64,000 nucleotides of DNA, from assembly GCA_037127255.1 (NCBI GenBank), contig JBANSL010000018.1, positions 10,823,175-10,887,174 on the forward strand, read 5' to 3'. The DNA comes from Persicaria tinctoria (taxonomy: Eukaryota > Streptophyta > Magnoliopsida > Caryophyllales > Polygonaceae). Below, in pieces: positions 32,443 to 44,949 of this stretch (its first letter is position 1; each line of letters starts with the position of its first letter). Position numbers and translations under genes: made by a program. The notes below the pieces were generated by a model. It was not told where the DNA came from and did no database searches. It worked only from the letters and a program-made list of their open reading frames with translations.

Positions 32443-34140
32443 ATGGCATCGTTTAGACGGACTCTATCGCCGGTCCTGCACGATCGGGCGCCGTATCGGA
32501 ACGGATCCTCAATGAGTCCGTTTTCGTTAGGTTCTCCACCTCACAAGTTTCTATCCAATTCGAAACCCTCGATTTCTGTCTCCGCATTCTTCGTTGCTAT
32601 CCAACGATTTGTTGCAGGAGTGTTTTCTCTGAAGCAATTTCGAAGAAGCCAGCAGTCTTGGAGGAGATCAATTTTTTCCAGGTGTTCTTTATTTTTCATT
32701 TTCGGATTATTGCTAGGGTTAATGCCTTTTCGTCAAGTTGATGAGATCAGGAGTCACGACTTCTTGTTTGAGATTAAACCCCAGGCAATTCATGTGAAGA
32801 AGGAGGAATTGCAAAGTACGGGCGAAATTTCGGTCGCCAGGTCTCACGATGGTGAGATTGGTATGGTGTCCTTGAGGGATTGGGGAATGAAGGAGAAGTT
32901 CGATTACAGGCCTAGGGATTTGTTGATTGTGGTGACTCCAACGTATAATAGGGCTTTCCAAGCGTATTACCTGAACAGATTAGGTCAAGCTCTTGGACTT
33001 GTGAATCCTCCTGTGTTGTGGATTGTGGTGGAAATGAACGCTCAATCGCCCGAAACTGCTGAGATTTTGAGGAAAACTGGTGTGTTGTATAGACACTTGG
33101 TGTGCACCAAGAACATGGCAGATATCAAAGATAGGGGTGTTCAACAAAGGAATACGGCTCTTGAACATATTGAGCGCCATAAGCTTGATGGGATTGTGTA
33201 TTTTGCTGATGATGACAACATGTATTCACTTGAGCTGTTTGAGAGAATCAGAGAAATCAGGTACTTATGCTTCAGTAGTATTGTTCAACTGATGTTAACA
33301 TTTACTCTTAGAGGGAAACATCTCTGATCTGTTTTGATTGGTAGTTGCATTTACTCAATCTGTTTTGGCATATTTAGTAATGTGCTCTTTCATGAATTCA
33401 ATTATGTTTTCATAGTAGAAGTAGAATATTATGCTTTTGAGTTTTGCTGATTTTGTTGCCTCGATAGACCAAGGGATGTTGCGCAGCTAATTGATCCTAA
33501 GTGCATACTGTCTGTGATTTATTTGATAGTTTGGCAAGAACTGGACATGACTCAATGCTCCAATTCGCACGAGTTGTGCTAATACTTACTCTTTTCAGCC
33601 GTTTTGGCACATGGCCAGTTGCAATGCTGGCTCAAAGCAAAAACAAAGCGACACTCGAAGGTCCTGTTTGCAATGAGGGTCAAGTGATCGGCTGGTACAC
33701 GAATGAGAAAAGCAAGAGATTGCGGAGATTTCATGTGGACATGTCTGGATTTGCATTCAATAGCACAATCTTGTGGGATCCAAGAAGGTGGAAGCGTCCC
33801 TATTTGGATCCAATCAGACAACTAGATACTGTAAAAGAGGGTTTCCAGGTAAGCATTTTTTTTTTTGTTATAGCTTTTGGAGACTGACACATCTTAGTTG
33901 AAGCTGTGATTTGAATTGATTTATGTAGTAAGATCTTAAATTTTATTTATGCTGATGGTGCTACAGGAGACCACATTTATTAAACAGCTGGTGGCAGATG
34001 AAAGTCAGATGGAAGGTGTGCCTGTGGGCTGCGACAGGATCTTGAATTGGCATCTCCATTTGGATGCTCATGGTTTTGCCTATCCTAGAGGGTGGTTTCC
34101 GTCAAATAACCTTGTTGCCAATGAACCCCTTGACAGATGA
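32443..34140 (+). CDS. IRX9H: GT43 glycosyltransferase, IRX9H-like xylan synthesis protein
   Basis: A type II Golgi membrane protein of family GT43, needed for making the xylan backbone of cell walls together with IRX14- and IRX10-type partners. Exons 32443-33260, 33599-33848 and 33967-34140 with GT-AG introns give 413 codons plus stop. I chose ATG 32443 because [11 protein letters not shown] matches the IRX9H N-terminus and the frame upstream of it has no other ATG. A Ser/Pro-rich cytosolic part, a membrane anchor at about residues 81-96 ([16 protein letters not shown]), [10 protein letters not shown] near 161-170, the metal/sugar-nucleotide motif FADDDNMYS (DDD at 256-258), and [29 protein letters not shown] and [17 protein letters not shown] follow. 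IRX9-type members may be structural rather than catalytic. A truncated duplicate lies upstream. Confidence 0.93.
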
Positions 34141-34890
34141 CGAATGGTCTACATCAGCTAAGACTGAGAGGTATGGTTTTTACAGTTCTCTTTGTGGTGC
34201 CATGTTGGAATTTTAAATTTCTTGTGTTTAATTTACATGGAAAAGTGACTTAAAAATGAGCTTGCTTGCTTGAATCCATTTTCTTGACTGCATATAGTCA
34301 TAGAATTACAGAATAACTGTATAAGATTAAGAGAAATAAGTGATATTGATCATTGAATTGCTGCAATTTTACTATGCTTTCTAGAGTCCTTGTACATGGC
34401 CTATTACATACTCAGTGACAGTTTCCTGCTTACTTCTGTGGTCACAGCTCAATGAAATATTGTGACGGCTGGTTCCTCCACTGGACACATCGTATTCATC
34501 CCCTACCCATGCGCAACACATTGAAAACCTGACAGGAGTAAGAGTTAAAGATCCACGTTTCTCTATAGATTCATTTGTGAAAATTCAATTTTGTTTTCTG
34601 TTGTAGCTTTGGTTCTTTCACTCTGTTTTTCAGTTTCAGTTTTACCTATTTTTTCCTCTCTTTTTTTTCCCTTTTTTTTTATATTCTTCTTACCCTTTTG
34701 TTGGTGGTGATGTACTGATGTGGGTATAGATTTGCCTTAGCTCTTGCTTGTTTGTGTTACGGATTCTGAAATCAGAATCAAGGTAATATAGTATACTCTT
34801 CAAAAAATTTGTTGCAGACATATTTTTAGTTTGATAGAGGAAGGGAACCTCTGCTTGTGCAAAACCATTGCCAAACAAGTATGATTGAAG
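34141..34890 (+). repeat. 3' flank of IRX9H, duplicated at 30793-31560
   Basis: Downstream partner of the segmental duplication. It probably includes the 3' untranslated region. Confidence 0.65.
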
Positions 34891-35214
34891 AAAATTGATG
34901 GGGAGAATAAGACAGCTCTGTGTGTGGGTATATATTCAAATAAGCTAGACTAAGTGTAGGTGAGCAATGTCTCCCAAGATCTACGAAGTCTTCTGTCACA
35001 GTTGCAATTGCAGTTGAGGGATAGAAGTTGGTACTCAGTAGGTATTAGGTATTGAGAACAAGGGCAAAGGTTATGTTAAAAACAATTGAGAGGGAGGCGA
35101 AAAAATAATAATTGATTTTTGAATAAATAAAACATTCTCCATGAAGCTGGGCAAGCATAGGTATTAGGTATTGTCGTATTGACGACTTTGTGGATTCCAA
35201 TCGAGGGAACAATT

Positions 35215-36190
35215 CTAGCTATACATGGGCTTGCATGAAGCTGGATTTGGAGATGGGATCAAAGCTTGGTTTGAACCATGGCTTCCAGATAATAATGGCT
35301 ACCAGTTTCCGATTATGAAGGCTGGTGCAGATATTGATCTTCAGGTTACCGATTTGATTGATCAGGATACTCAAAGGTGGGTACATACAACGAATGGGAT
35401 ACAAAGAATGGGGTATTTTTGGTCAAAACAATCTATTGGTTTGGAATTTTTGGGCGATCTCAGCTGTTGAATTCTGCAGATTCAGGGGATCGTTATGAGA
35501 GTTTGTATTAGGCTATTAGCATTGGGTGGTTGAAACGACCACTTGTAGCAGTTGCTTGCACTGCACAGAGACTGTATTACATACTATATTTGACTTTGAG
35601 TGCCCCTATTCACTTTCCTCACAACTACATCGCCCGAGTGATCGCTTTACAAACTTGGAACAGAATCGGTGCAAAGGGAGTAAGGAGGCAAGGAGCCTTG
35701 CCCTTACTGAGTTTTTCCTTATGACTTGGGTGACTTGGACGATACATAATCAAACGATTTTTGAGGGCGATGTTTCGTGCCCTATGGTGTTGAAGGAGGT
35801 TTTCCAACAAATGATCGACGTCGCTATGTAAGGAACCGATGGTGTTGGTTTAGAAGTGGATGTTCAAGTCTTCAATGGTGTTGTGGTTTTGGCTACTATT
35901 GTAGGGAAGTTGTTGAATGGTCGCTGACTCTCGCAGAGGGACAGACGATGTTGTTTGGGACTTAGCTGGTGAGTCGTACTGGTGACTGCCTTCTCCCCTG
36001 CCACGCTATACTTTGAATCGGAATCCTTTATCATGTGTGTTGGGAGTGCACTCTCCTTCTCTCTGATTTAGGATGTTTATTAAGGGCTATCTCCTATGGT
36101 TTGTCCTTTTTAGTTTCTAACTCTGTTTCTCATATTCATAGGACTTATATGTCACGATTAATCGAATTCTTACCTAATAAAAAAAAAACA
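35215..36190 (+). pseudogene. LINE (L1-type) reverse transcriptase 3' remnant with poly(A)
   Basis: Frames interrupted by stops and shifts show FGDGIKAWFEPWLPDNNGY (end of the RT region), CSSCLHCTETVLHTIFDFEC with LALTEFFLMTWVTWTIHNQTIF (zf-RVT pattern), and then a degraded RNase H-like part around 35840-36130. It ends CGAATTCTTACCTAATAAAAAAAAAAC, the same CCTAATAAA terminus as the retroposon tails near 2694 and 3059. It is a 5'-truncated, inactive insertion. Confidence 0.75.
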
Positions 36191-36748
36191 AATAGGACTG
36201 ATAATACGGTTGCCTACTTTGTTGCTCTTTTATGGGTCGAATTCAGCCACAAGCAAGTTTTTGTGTCATATTTTCCGCCAGGTACTGCTACCCTAGCAGA
36301 GTTGAATGTTTAATTAGTATATTACTAATTTTCCCTCAAATTCCCCCCCCCCCTAAAGATATAATTGCAGAATAATAACCAATTTATCATTTCATAATAT
36401 CCGTCATCCAAAAGGTTTCTCCAAAAGCATTTAGGTGAAACTGATTCAAATAACCTCAGCTTTAGAGGGATATAGAAAAATATCTCCACCTTTGAATAGT
36501 GAAAATGTAACTTAACTTTTGAGAGAGGCGGTAACGAATCTTTATTTCGTTAAATACTTATCAATATACAAATCTCAAAAATATGAATTATTTCCAACAC
36601 AACTCACACATTATTCCATTTTATTGCATACATGACAGAAATTCAAAAAAATATAAACATAAACATAAGTTCAACACACTTGAATATATAATTGCTACAA
36701 CCAAATTCAATCTTTAAGCAGACTCCCACGCTGCCCAAATCAATCCAT
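36191..36748. other. Intergenic and 3' flank of the PLAC8 gene
   Basis: AT-rich with a C-run near 36345. Nothing coding is seen before the stop codon of the minus-strand gene. Confidence 0.4.
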
Positions 36749-38245
36749 TTATCTGTACATTCCACCAGGCGCCACAGGAGCCATATTCACACCTTGGTTT
36801 TGCTTTTGCACAACTCCTTCCCACCCTAAAATTAATCAAACAATAAATCACAAAACCATTAACAAATCACAAAGACATCAAGAACAATTATGTAGGTTAT
36901 GAAAGTGAGGTAAGGTAAAAGGGAAATTACCAAGGGAGACATCAATACCGCGGGCGGTAAGCTCTCTAGACATCTGGGCGAGAGCGCAACACTCGCAACA
37001 GAAATGGGTGCAAAAATCCCCACATTCACTCCCCTGGATACCGTATTGATTCCTCATCTTGGTTCGGTATGTGCACGAGTAGATGCACTGGCATCCCGTC
37101 AATGCCAATAGCAACGCGTATATGCCTCCCGCCATTCCACATGCTGCTCCATCGCCCAAAACATACCAAAGTTTTTGTAAGTGTTTCGTTTCCGAGGGCT
37201 TCAAATGAACCTTTGATTTGATTGAGTAAAGCTCCTATATGTATATTGATAAAGAAACTGGGACTTACATGAGGTCCCTTTATCGACGATCTCGGCTACT
37301 CGGCCAAAGGTAATGCACGGACAACACCATGTCAAGCAGCCTGCAACATAACCACTTATTAATATCTTTCTTTTCTATCATTATTGTTTTGAAGATTTCA
37401 AAGTTGAGTGATTTATAAAAGTAATTATCCTGTGGTACTAAGCGATTATTTATTAGAATGAAATTTACATTTTTAGTGTAGATGATAATCATGTTCAAAT
37501 AGACGAATAATTATAAGAAAACAAATAAATAATGCATATTTTTTGTTCAAAATAAGACTTGTATGCACTATAAGAGTAGTGTACCTACATCGAAACCAAT
37601 GTCTCTTCTCGAGCAAGATTAATGATTATTTGATTATTAATATGTATTAATGATTTTTTCTTATGAAAATTATTCATATGTAGCAAATATGATTACTCGA
37701 GTTATGTACAATTAATCATATTGTATCAAAAATATTATATACTATTCAAATTTTCTTTTAAATGTTATCCATCATCCATCTTCACATGGGCTTATGCTTT
37801 AGATTTAAATTCACAGTTTGTATTATAAGAAGTGAATTGAATAGATCTAGAGCGTAGAATAAAAAAAACAATAGATAAAGATTTAAAGCAAATTTAATTT
37901 CGACTAACAAAATTATTTGCATTACAACAATATTATGATATGATATTATGATATGAGTTTACCAAAAAAAAATATATTATGATATGATTTTTTTTTTTGG
38001 TGAAACTCTCATACGGACAAAACATATTGTTGTTACAGATAAATAATCAACATGTTCATAAAAAGATTAAAAAAAAGAGAGAGAGAAAAGAACTTACAAG
38101 TAGGGAGATCATCAAAACAGGCACAGAGACCGGAGGACCAGTCGGCTGACCCAGGACCCACTGGCGGCGTATATTGAGGCCCTGCTGGATAAGGCTGGTT
38201 CACCGGAATCCCTGTCGCCGGAGCCGGGTTATCGATCTTTCCCAT
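36749..38245 (-). CDS. PLAC8 family protein (PCR / cell number regulator-like), copy 1
   Basis: A small cysteine-rich membrane protein. Relatives are plant cadmium resistance (PCR) proteins that affect Cd/Zn handling at the plasma membrane, and cell-number regulators. Four exons on the minus strand, 38245-38098, 37340-37269, 37143-36931 and 36825-36749, give 169 codons plus stop, all with GT-AG introns. The N-terminus is Pro-rich ([17 protein letters not shown]). [21 protein letters not shown] contains the family's CCxxxxCPC motif. [15 protein letters not shown], then a hydrophobic segment ([13 protein letters not shown]), [36 protein letters not shown] and [17 protein letters not shown] follow. 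Exon layout equals that of copy 2. The function (metal or cell number) cannot be decided from sequence. Confidence 0.92.
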
Positions 38246-38362
38246 CACTGTAATAGCAGTTAAAATTGTAATATGCAAGACGAATAGACGATGACCGAAA
38301 TCAAGTAAGGATTGAAGAAAATGGATGGAGATATGAGTACAGAGATCGCTGTCCGGGGGGCT

Positions 38363-38372
38363 CTATATATAC
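38363..38372 (-). promoter_or_regulatory. TATA box of PLAC8 copy 1
   Basis: The minus strand reads GTATATATAG about 120 bases upstream of the ATG. The surrounding CTATATATACTCGGGGAAATTTGG is nearly the same as at 62900-62925 upstream of copy 2, which supports promoter function. Confidence 0.6.
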
Positions 38373-38399
38373 TCGGGGAAATTTGGATTAGATCAATAA

Positions 38400-38920
38400 A
38401 GGCTGGAATTAAAAAAGATAATATAAATTAAATGAGTATATGAAAAGATAAAGTTGACGGTCAACGGAGTGGGATGCAAATTGCAATGAAGGATCGGAGT
38501 AATTTCTAATTACATCCAAACTTATTAAATACACAAGTTGGTCCCCTGAAGGCTGAAATGAAAAGCGTGTGCGAGCAAGGAACTTAGTAGCAAGTAGCAT
38601 CCCGCGTTCATGAATTAAATCAGCTTCTCTATTTTGACAAGTCTGGTAGAGGATACCGTCGCAGAAGAAGATCTCAAAGAGACCGTAGATTGCCGCGGAT
38701 GAATGGCATCAAGGCGAGGATTGACGCCATCCTTCGGCTTTCTCAAACTCACTAAATCAAATTATCAAACCTAATTTAAACATGCCTAGATGCGGATCTT
38801 TAACACCTAACTGAAATATGAAGAGTCCATGAGGCGATAAATAATATTCTAAAAGGGGATGAATAGAGTATGCTCGATTTTTCCAATGTAAGAAAATTTA
38901 AAGTAGTTTTCAACACAATT
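38400..38920. other. Upstream region of PLAC8 copy 1
   Basis: TTGACGGTCAACGGAGTGGGATGC at about 38453 has weak similarity to 63210-63240 upstream of copy 2. Further out nothing is recognised. Confidence 0.35.
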
Positions 38921-39800
38921 TGTCAAGACCTTGATGTGCAATCAGATCTTGGGAAGGCAAAATCGAATATGATAAAGTAAATGCGGAAAATAAGAAGAAC
39001 ACACGAATTGTTAACGAGGTTCGGCACGAACTCGGCCTACGTCCCCGTCTAGGGGTATCCAACCCGTAGAATTCAAACCTCTTTATTTCACTTTCCTTGA
39101 GCCTAGAACTTCCTAAGAGAACTTCCCTTCCCCTATACAAAGCCTCACCGCTTCTATTCTAGCTCTCAACTTCATAAGTGAAATAGAGGAACCCACAACA
39201 CACCAACATGTGCTATGACGAGTATGAAACTAAAAGAGTGACTCAAATGACTTGTACAATAAGACTGTGTTTCTCTCAACACTCAAAACCAACCACACTA
39301 AGCTCAACGAGTATACGAGAGAATGTTTTGCTACTTCTTAATGCTTTCGGATGAATGCTTGCTTCGATGATCTTCATCTTCCATTTGCAACGTATAAATA
39401 GATTTTCAATGGAGCCATTTGAAGTTTGAAACTCTTCAAAAAATAATTCCTTCCATTTCCAGAGAACGCTCCCTTTGATTTGGTGCAAATCGGCAAGCCT
39501 TGATCTTCAAGGATCTTTCTTTCCTTAATGAGTTGATCCGAGAAGGTAATTGTGGGATCTCTCACAATGGATGTGAGCCCAATTCCGTTCGATATTCAAG
39601 CCCATTAAAGTAGGTCCATCTCTTCAAATAAAATCATGCAGGTTAGCTTGGATAGATATAGTATAAGAGGCCCAAACCATAACTTAGAGATAATATAAGA
39701 TGTTCGTAAAAGAATGCAATACGTAGTCCTGGTTTCAAGACCTTGAAACCAAGACAGTGTTTTGTCTTTCATCATCCCTTGATATCATCCTGCAAGTTAG
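38921..39800 (-). repeat. LTR-like sequence
   Basis: TAACGAGGTTCGGCACGAACTCGGCCTACGTCCCCG near 39010-39050 is a signature block of many plant Copia-type LTRs. Possible TG start at 38921; the other end and a target duplication were not found. No internal coding region adjoins it. Confidence 0.4.
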
Positions 39801-40979
39801 TGCGTCAAGATCTTACAATCAAGGTGGAGTCTTCAAAATATTTTTCGGTCTCTACATTATTTTTAACCCAGAACATTTTATATTTTATCACACTTATCAT
39901 ATCTACCCCCTATATTCCGATTTTTATTATTCATATCCGTGTTATATGACTTTTATCCATTATTTTTTTTCCTCCGAGCTTAAAGGGCATAACATCACGG
40001 ATATAAAAAGGTCCGTGATATTATAGTTATATGATAAATTAACGTTTTTTTACTAGTGTATATATTCCCTCCATTCAGAAAACATGTTAAGAAAAAAATA
40101 TTGTCATTTTAAGTAACATAATTATTTGGACTACAAAAGTCAATTAGATTATAGAACAAGATTTGCTAAATTTAAGAAATTGGAACTCATTTTGTATATA
40201 TTTTTCAAAATTATTCTTGTAATGATCAGAAAGATGTTAATTTTAGTTATCAATAAAGTGAAAAAATAAAATAATAATCATATTTTTATTTACTTTCTTA
40301 AAATATGTGTAAGTTTGTAAAATAATACTACGTATATTTTAATTAACTTTTTGATCCATAAGAAAGCCTAGGGCCCTTATATTATTATAACGTTAATGCA
40401 CCCCCATTAGGAAGGCTTGGAAACATGTGTTTATGGATATGATCGAGAATGCTATATGCACCGAGCACAAGTGTTATATACACTCAAACATGCAGATCTT
40501 AGATTCGTTTTACCATTTGAATAACATATGTCCTATAATCACTACATTTAGGAGAGAAAAAAAAGTAATTAATATATCTTAGATCCATTCAATCTGTATA
40601 ACCGATCTATAATCGATTCACATGCTTTTATTTTGAAAAAAAATATAACAAGTTTGAAAAGTTAAAAAAAAATATTTACACAAAAGATTTGTCCACCGTC
40701 CCTTTTTTTAAAGTTTCAACTTTGATTCCTATCATGGATTCATGATCCGTTTGTTTTTTTTTTTAAATTGAACCGATTTATAATCTATTTAAGTTATTTT
40801 TAAAAAAAATTGTAATGATTGTTGGAATAATCTTTTGATCAAATGAATTCTAAAATTGCATATATGAGTGCATTTATCCTATGAATAGCAAAAGAGAATA
40901 TTCAACAATAATGATTGTTGGAATAGTCTTTCGATTCCTATCATGGATTCATGTATGAGTGCATTTATACTACTATGTA
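39801..40979. other. AT-rich intergenic sequence
   Basis: TATATTCCCTCCATTCAGAAAAC at about 40060 resembles a decayed Stowaway end. Otherwise nothing is recognised. Confidence 0.35.
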
Positions 40980-41214
40980 CTCCCTCTGTTTCAAAATAAA
41001 AGTCGTTTGTCTTTTTCTGCACGTTTTTTTAGGAGATAAAAACACTATAAAATATTATTTTTTGATCAATTTTTTTAAATAATTTCATACTTAGTAGTCA
41101 TAAGTATAAATTTATTGAAAAAAATTCATTAAAAAAACAATATTTTATATAGTTTTTAACTCCTAAAAATGCGTGTAAAAAAGTCAAACGACTTTTATTA
41201 TGAAACGGAGGGAG
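40980..41214. mobile_element. Stowaway MITE
   Basis: 235 bases with CTCCCTCTGTTTCAAAATAAAAGTCG and its near-perfect complement at the other end, flanked by TA (40978-40979, 41215-41216). This is the classic Tc1/mariner-derived Stowaway structure. The whole element can fold into a hairpin. Confidence 0.88.
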
Positions 41215-42092
41215 TATATCAACTGACAAGCGCAACCACACTCGAGTTGATGTGATGTCAGACAATTCATTTTATTAAAACAAATCTATCCCTCCCTTCC
41301 GATTACTTTTAATTGATTTTTTACAGTATGTTTTTTAAGGTGAAAAAAAAAGTAAAAAATAGAAATATTTTTTAAATAATATTATTGAAAAATTAATAAA
41401 AAATAATACTCCGTATTATATATAGTATAGTTTTTATTTTAAAAAAAAGGAGAGTAAAAGATCTTTTATATTCGGATTTTTAGTATTTTGCCTTTATTTG
41501 TTGTATCATGACGGTTAGCCCGTCTGTCGTTTTTCGACTTCTCGTTATCTCAGGTTTCGGTTAACGTTTGGGATTTCGATTTATTTTCGGTTTAAAAAAA
41601 AAAAAGAGTAAAATGTGTACTCCGTATAACTTTAAAAAAGTTCAATTAAAAACAAGGAATGGAGTAATGATAGTAAAAAATACAGTACACATAAATAATT
41701 AATTAAACACGACTCCGAAATAACCCATTGACTCCGCCTCTAATATGGGTATTGGTCATGGGTGTCGATGTACGTTGTTAACTTCTTCTTATCAAAACAA
41801 ACCCGTCAAAGTGAAAGAGACAACGCACACGCACTTGACCAGTTCCGCAGCTTTCACAGGTGGGCCATCATCAATGGAACCAATTCATTTGGACAAACAA
41901 CTTGACCAGTTCCAACTATGACTATTTCAAATAAATTAGCCCCCTCTATTTCTTTTTATTTGCCAAACGTTTTTTTTTTACATAAAATAATCATGAACCG
42001 TTGTGGCAAACCAAAAATAAGTAAATTCATTTCTTGCTTTAAGGACTAAAAAGTGACATAAAAGTCGGTGTTAATATGCTTTGAATCTAGTA
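41215..42092. other. AT-rich intergenic sequence with degenerate MITE scraps
   Basis: TCCCTCCCTTCCGATTAC near 41290 with GTATAGTTTTTATTTTAAAA near 41420 suggest a decayed Stowaway copy. No gene. Confidence 0.35.
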
Positions 42093-42313
42093 CTCCCTCC
42101 GTATCGCAAAACTTGTAGTTTTAGAGTAGTAAACTTGTATCAAAACACTTATTGTTTTAGCTATAGTTATTATCTTTATAGGTAATGATTGCTCTTTTTA
42201 TAGGTAATAATTAGTGATTTTAGGTACTTTATCCTATAAAAGAAAATGAAATATAGGTATTATTAATAAGTGTACATAAAGCTAAAACTACAAGTTTTGC
42301 GATACGGAGGGAG
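42093..42313. mobile_element. Stowaway MITE
   Basis: 221 bases. CTCCCTCCGTATCGCAAAACTTGTAGTTTTA and its exact complement form the ends, with TA on both sides (42091-42092, 42314-42315). The arms are almost perfect for ~30 bases, so it is young. Confidence 0.9.
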
Positions 42314-42354
42314 TATTGATTTTTTTTTTTTTGGGGGGGGGGGGGGGGTGGGTG

Positions 42355-42965
42355 GGATCCTGAGCAACAATGGCCGCATAGGAGGTGTCATCAAGACCCA
42401 TCAGTAATTGATGAGTCCTTTCAACCTCGCGCTCCTTCGCGGCGTTGCCACAGGTGCAGATCGTGGCTGCATTGTATGTGGTCAGTTTGTCCCAGAGCTT
42501 CTTGAGACGACCGAAATAGGGCGAGATATACTGGCCCTCCTGATGGCAGCAGGCGATTTCCGACCGAATCTGAAGGATTCAAGGACCGTTGCCGATGGAG
42601 AACCACTGATCTAGGTCGTTCCAGAGCTCCTTGGCAGTGGTGAAGCAAATGATGCTGGACCAGAGGGAAGCCTCGATAGATTGAGCGATCCAACCGATCA
42701 ACATCGAGTTGACACGTTTCCAATAGGCAGCGTCGGTAGAACCTGCAGTAGGCTCGGTAATGGAGCCATCCAGGAAACCTTCTTTGAATTTGGCGGAGAA
42801 GGCATTGCGCATAGCGATCTTCCATTCGGGGAAGTTCTCACCACGCAGGATCACTGGACAAATAGCGAGGCCAGGGTGATTAGATGGGTGAAGGTAGTAA
42901 GGGGAAGCAGGGGTGAGGGCGGCAGGGGCGGCGACCATGGTGATTGTAGGGTTGTGCCTTTCCAA
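42355..42965 (-). pseudogene. Copia-type gag fragment
   Basis: The minus-strand frame from 42965 reads ... YYLHPSNHPGLAICPVILRG, NFPEWKIAMRNAFSAKFKEG, FLDGSITEP, YWKRVNSMLIGWIAQSI and AKELWNDLDQWF, the gag_pre/UBN2 pattern of Copia elements. A frame change near 42580 follows, with later gag sequence continuing in other frames. It breaks off at a G-run (42332-42348). No pol is present. The flank at 42966-43120 looks like leader or LTR sequence, but its ends were not found. Confidence 0.75.
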
Positions 42966-43156
42966 TAAGTTGAATGATGTACTTATACAAGAAAATTAGG
43001 GTAAATCTATCTTAGGATACAAGATAAGTTAGTTGCTATACAAGATAGATTAGTATCTTTACAAAGAGGATATGATATCTCAATAGTAGACATAAGAGTT
43101 TTAGGAGACGGGCCTCTTAACATGGAGTTTGGAGGGACAACGCCAAAACGGTATGT

Positions 43157-43298
43157 AGAGGTGTGCATGATTCGGTCCAAACCCAATTTTTGGGCCGAAC
43201 TAAACCTAACCGAAGTTTTTCGGTTCGACTTTCGGTTTGAGAATTTTCATTTTTCGGTTTCGGTTCGGTTTGTGTTAAACCGAATTTTTTTAAAATAC

Positions 43299-43380
<82 letters not shown>

Positions 43381-43800
43381 CTTTTTATACACTACATAAA
43401 TTATATATTTGTATACTTTATATATACACATATATAAAGTGTATAAATACATATATATACACTGTATAGTGTATAAATACATATATATATATACACTATA
43501 CAGTGTATATATACACTAATACACTTTTTTTTTTGTGTGTAGTGTGTATATATACACATATATACAGTGTATATACACACATATATACATTAATACATTT
43601 TTTTTGTTCGGTTTGTTTTAAATCGAATTTTTTTAAAAGATTTTTTTAAAAAAATTTCTTTTTATGGAAATTCGGTTCAACTATGTTAAAACCGAACCGG
43701 CAAATAACCGAACCGAACCTAATGCTTTCGGATCGGCTTTCGGTTTTGAAATTTTAAGATTTTCGGTTCGGTTCGATTTTAGACCGATGCACAACCCTAA
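43157..43800. mobile_element. hAT-type element built of CGGTTCGG words
   Basis: The left end AGAGGTGTGCATGATTCGGTCC and the complement of TTAGGGTTGTGCATCGGTC bracket 644 bases. Flanks CGGTATGT and CAGTATGT match at 7 of 8 positions, fitting a hAT target. Both subterminal regions are rich in CCGAACCGAA/TTCGGTTCGG. The centre is a TA microsatellite. Confidence 0.65.
43303..43379. repeat. (TA)n microsatellite
   Basis: About 38 uninterrupted TA units, then irregular TATACAC repeats to ~43600. The frame reading Ile/Tyr repeats here is not a gene. Confidence 0.95.
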
Positions 43801-44313
43801 CAGTATGTTATGTTTTTATTATAACGGGTTTATTGTGATTTGTTTTGGGTTTATGACTCATAGTCTGATTATGGTTTCATGAGTTTCTATATATACTCAT
43901 TAAACGTTATAATTATGTAATCAATTCTGTTCTTTGCCTCCATAATAAAGAATTTTAATCAGCGACAAAAGTTCGTAATTTCTTGTTCGAGACGCATTTC
44001 CAATGTGAAGAAAGAACTCACGGTAATGATTTTTATATGGTTGTTTGTCGTATTGTTTGCAGGGTTTTAAAATATGGAAAAATTCGGCCTATGACACTCT
44101 CAAAAAGTACATTGAGAAGAAACATTCCGACAAGTGGTCGTGACTCGTGAGCAGAATGCGAAGCAAGCCAATCATGAAATTGTGCTTCATCGTTTGTACT
44201 TTGTTGTTATCATTGTTTACTTGATGTCACGATGTATGTGTTGCGTAGTTGTTTTCATTTTCAAAATCATGTTATTTGTTTGTTGCGTTTTCGCGAAAGT
44301 TATTACGACGATG
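43801..44313 (+). other. Unassigned; possible exon remnant
   Basis: 44063-44130 could encode GFKIWKNSAYDTLKKYIEKKHSDKWS behind a TTTGCAG acceptor, with a GTAATG donor candidate near 44020. I do not recognise the family, and neighbouring exons are not evident. Confidence 0.25.
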
Positions 44314-44949
44314 CACTACAAAAAAAAAATTAGCCACCAACAGTAGCAACGGCATGGAGTTCCTGTGGCAATTGAGTTGATTTTTGCCACAGCATAGCAA
44401 CGACTCGTATAAGGTCATTTAAATTTGCCACGACAATGGAGTTCCCGTTGCTAATTTGCTACAACCAGAGTAATTTTGCTACGACATTCGGGTTCCTATG
44501 GCTAATACTTATATTTAAAAAAAAAAGGAAAAAAGAAAACCATTTTTTTAATAGGTATACCACCCCTCTAGTCCAAAAGACGCATATAAACGTCTACGTC
44601 TCTCTGCTACTTATCTAATTTTGTTATTCGTCATATTTTCAGGGGTTCTAATGCTGTGGCGGACATGATTGCACATCTTGCTCATAGCTTCCCTGCCGAT
44701 GATAGCTTCGCTGCTGATACAGAACTTCGTGTTCTCATCTTTGAGCACTTGAAGTTTCCGACTTGATTCAAGGTGCCGGCGGGCTAACAGCTAGCCACGG
44801 CTGTTTTCGTTACTATAAACTTTTTGCCACCGTAGGTTTGGTTACGCCTGCTTTGTCGCGGCTACGGTCATTGCTACCACCCTTTGGCCACAACAAATCA
44901 ACTTTTTGCTATGGTAACTTGCCGTTGCTAATTTGTTTTTTTCTTAGTG
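44314..44949. mobile_element. CACTA (En/Spm) non-autonomous element
   Basis: It starts CACTACAAAAAAAAAATTAGCC and ends GCTAATTTGTTTTTTTCTTAGTG, so the ends are CACTA.../...TAGTG, with a 3-bp target duplication ATG (44311-44313, 44950-44952). Subterminal TAGCAACGGC/GCCGTTGCTA and GCCACGAC words repeat in both orientations as in CACTA elements. The centre (about 44640-44766) is the end of a LINE RNase H gene (NAVADMIAHLAHSFPADDS), so the element carries foreign sequence. Confidence 0.85.

Noticed and set aside
43122..43469. Open frame of Ile/Tyr repeats
   Set aside because: It is the translation of the (TA)n microsatellite.
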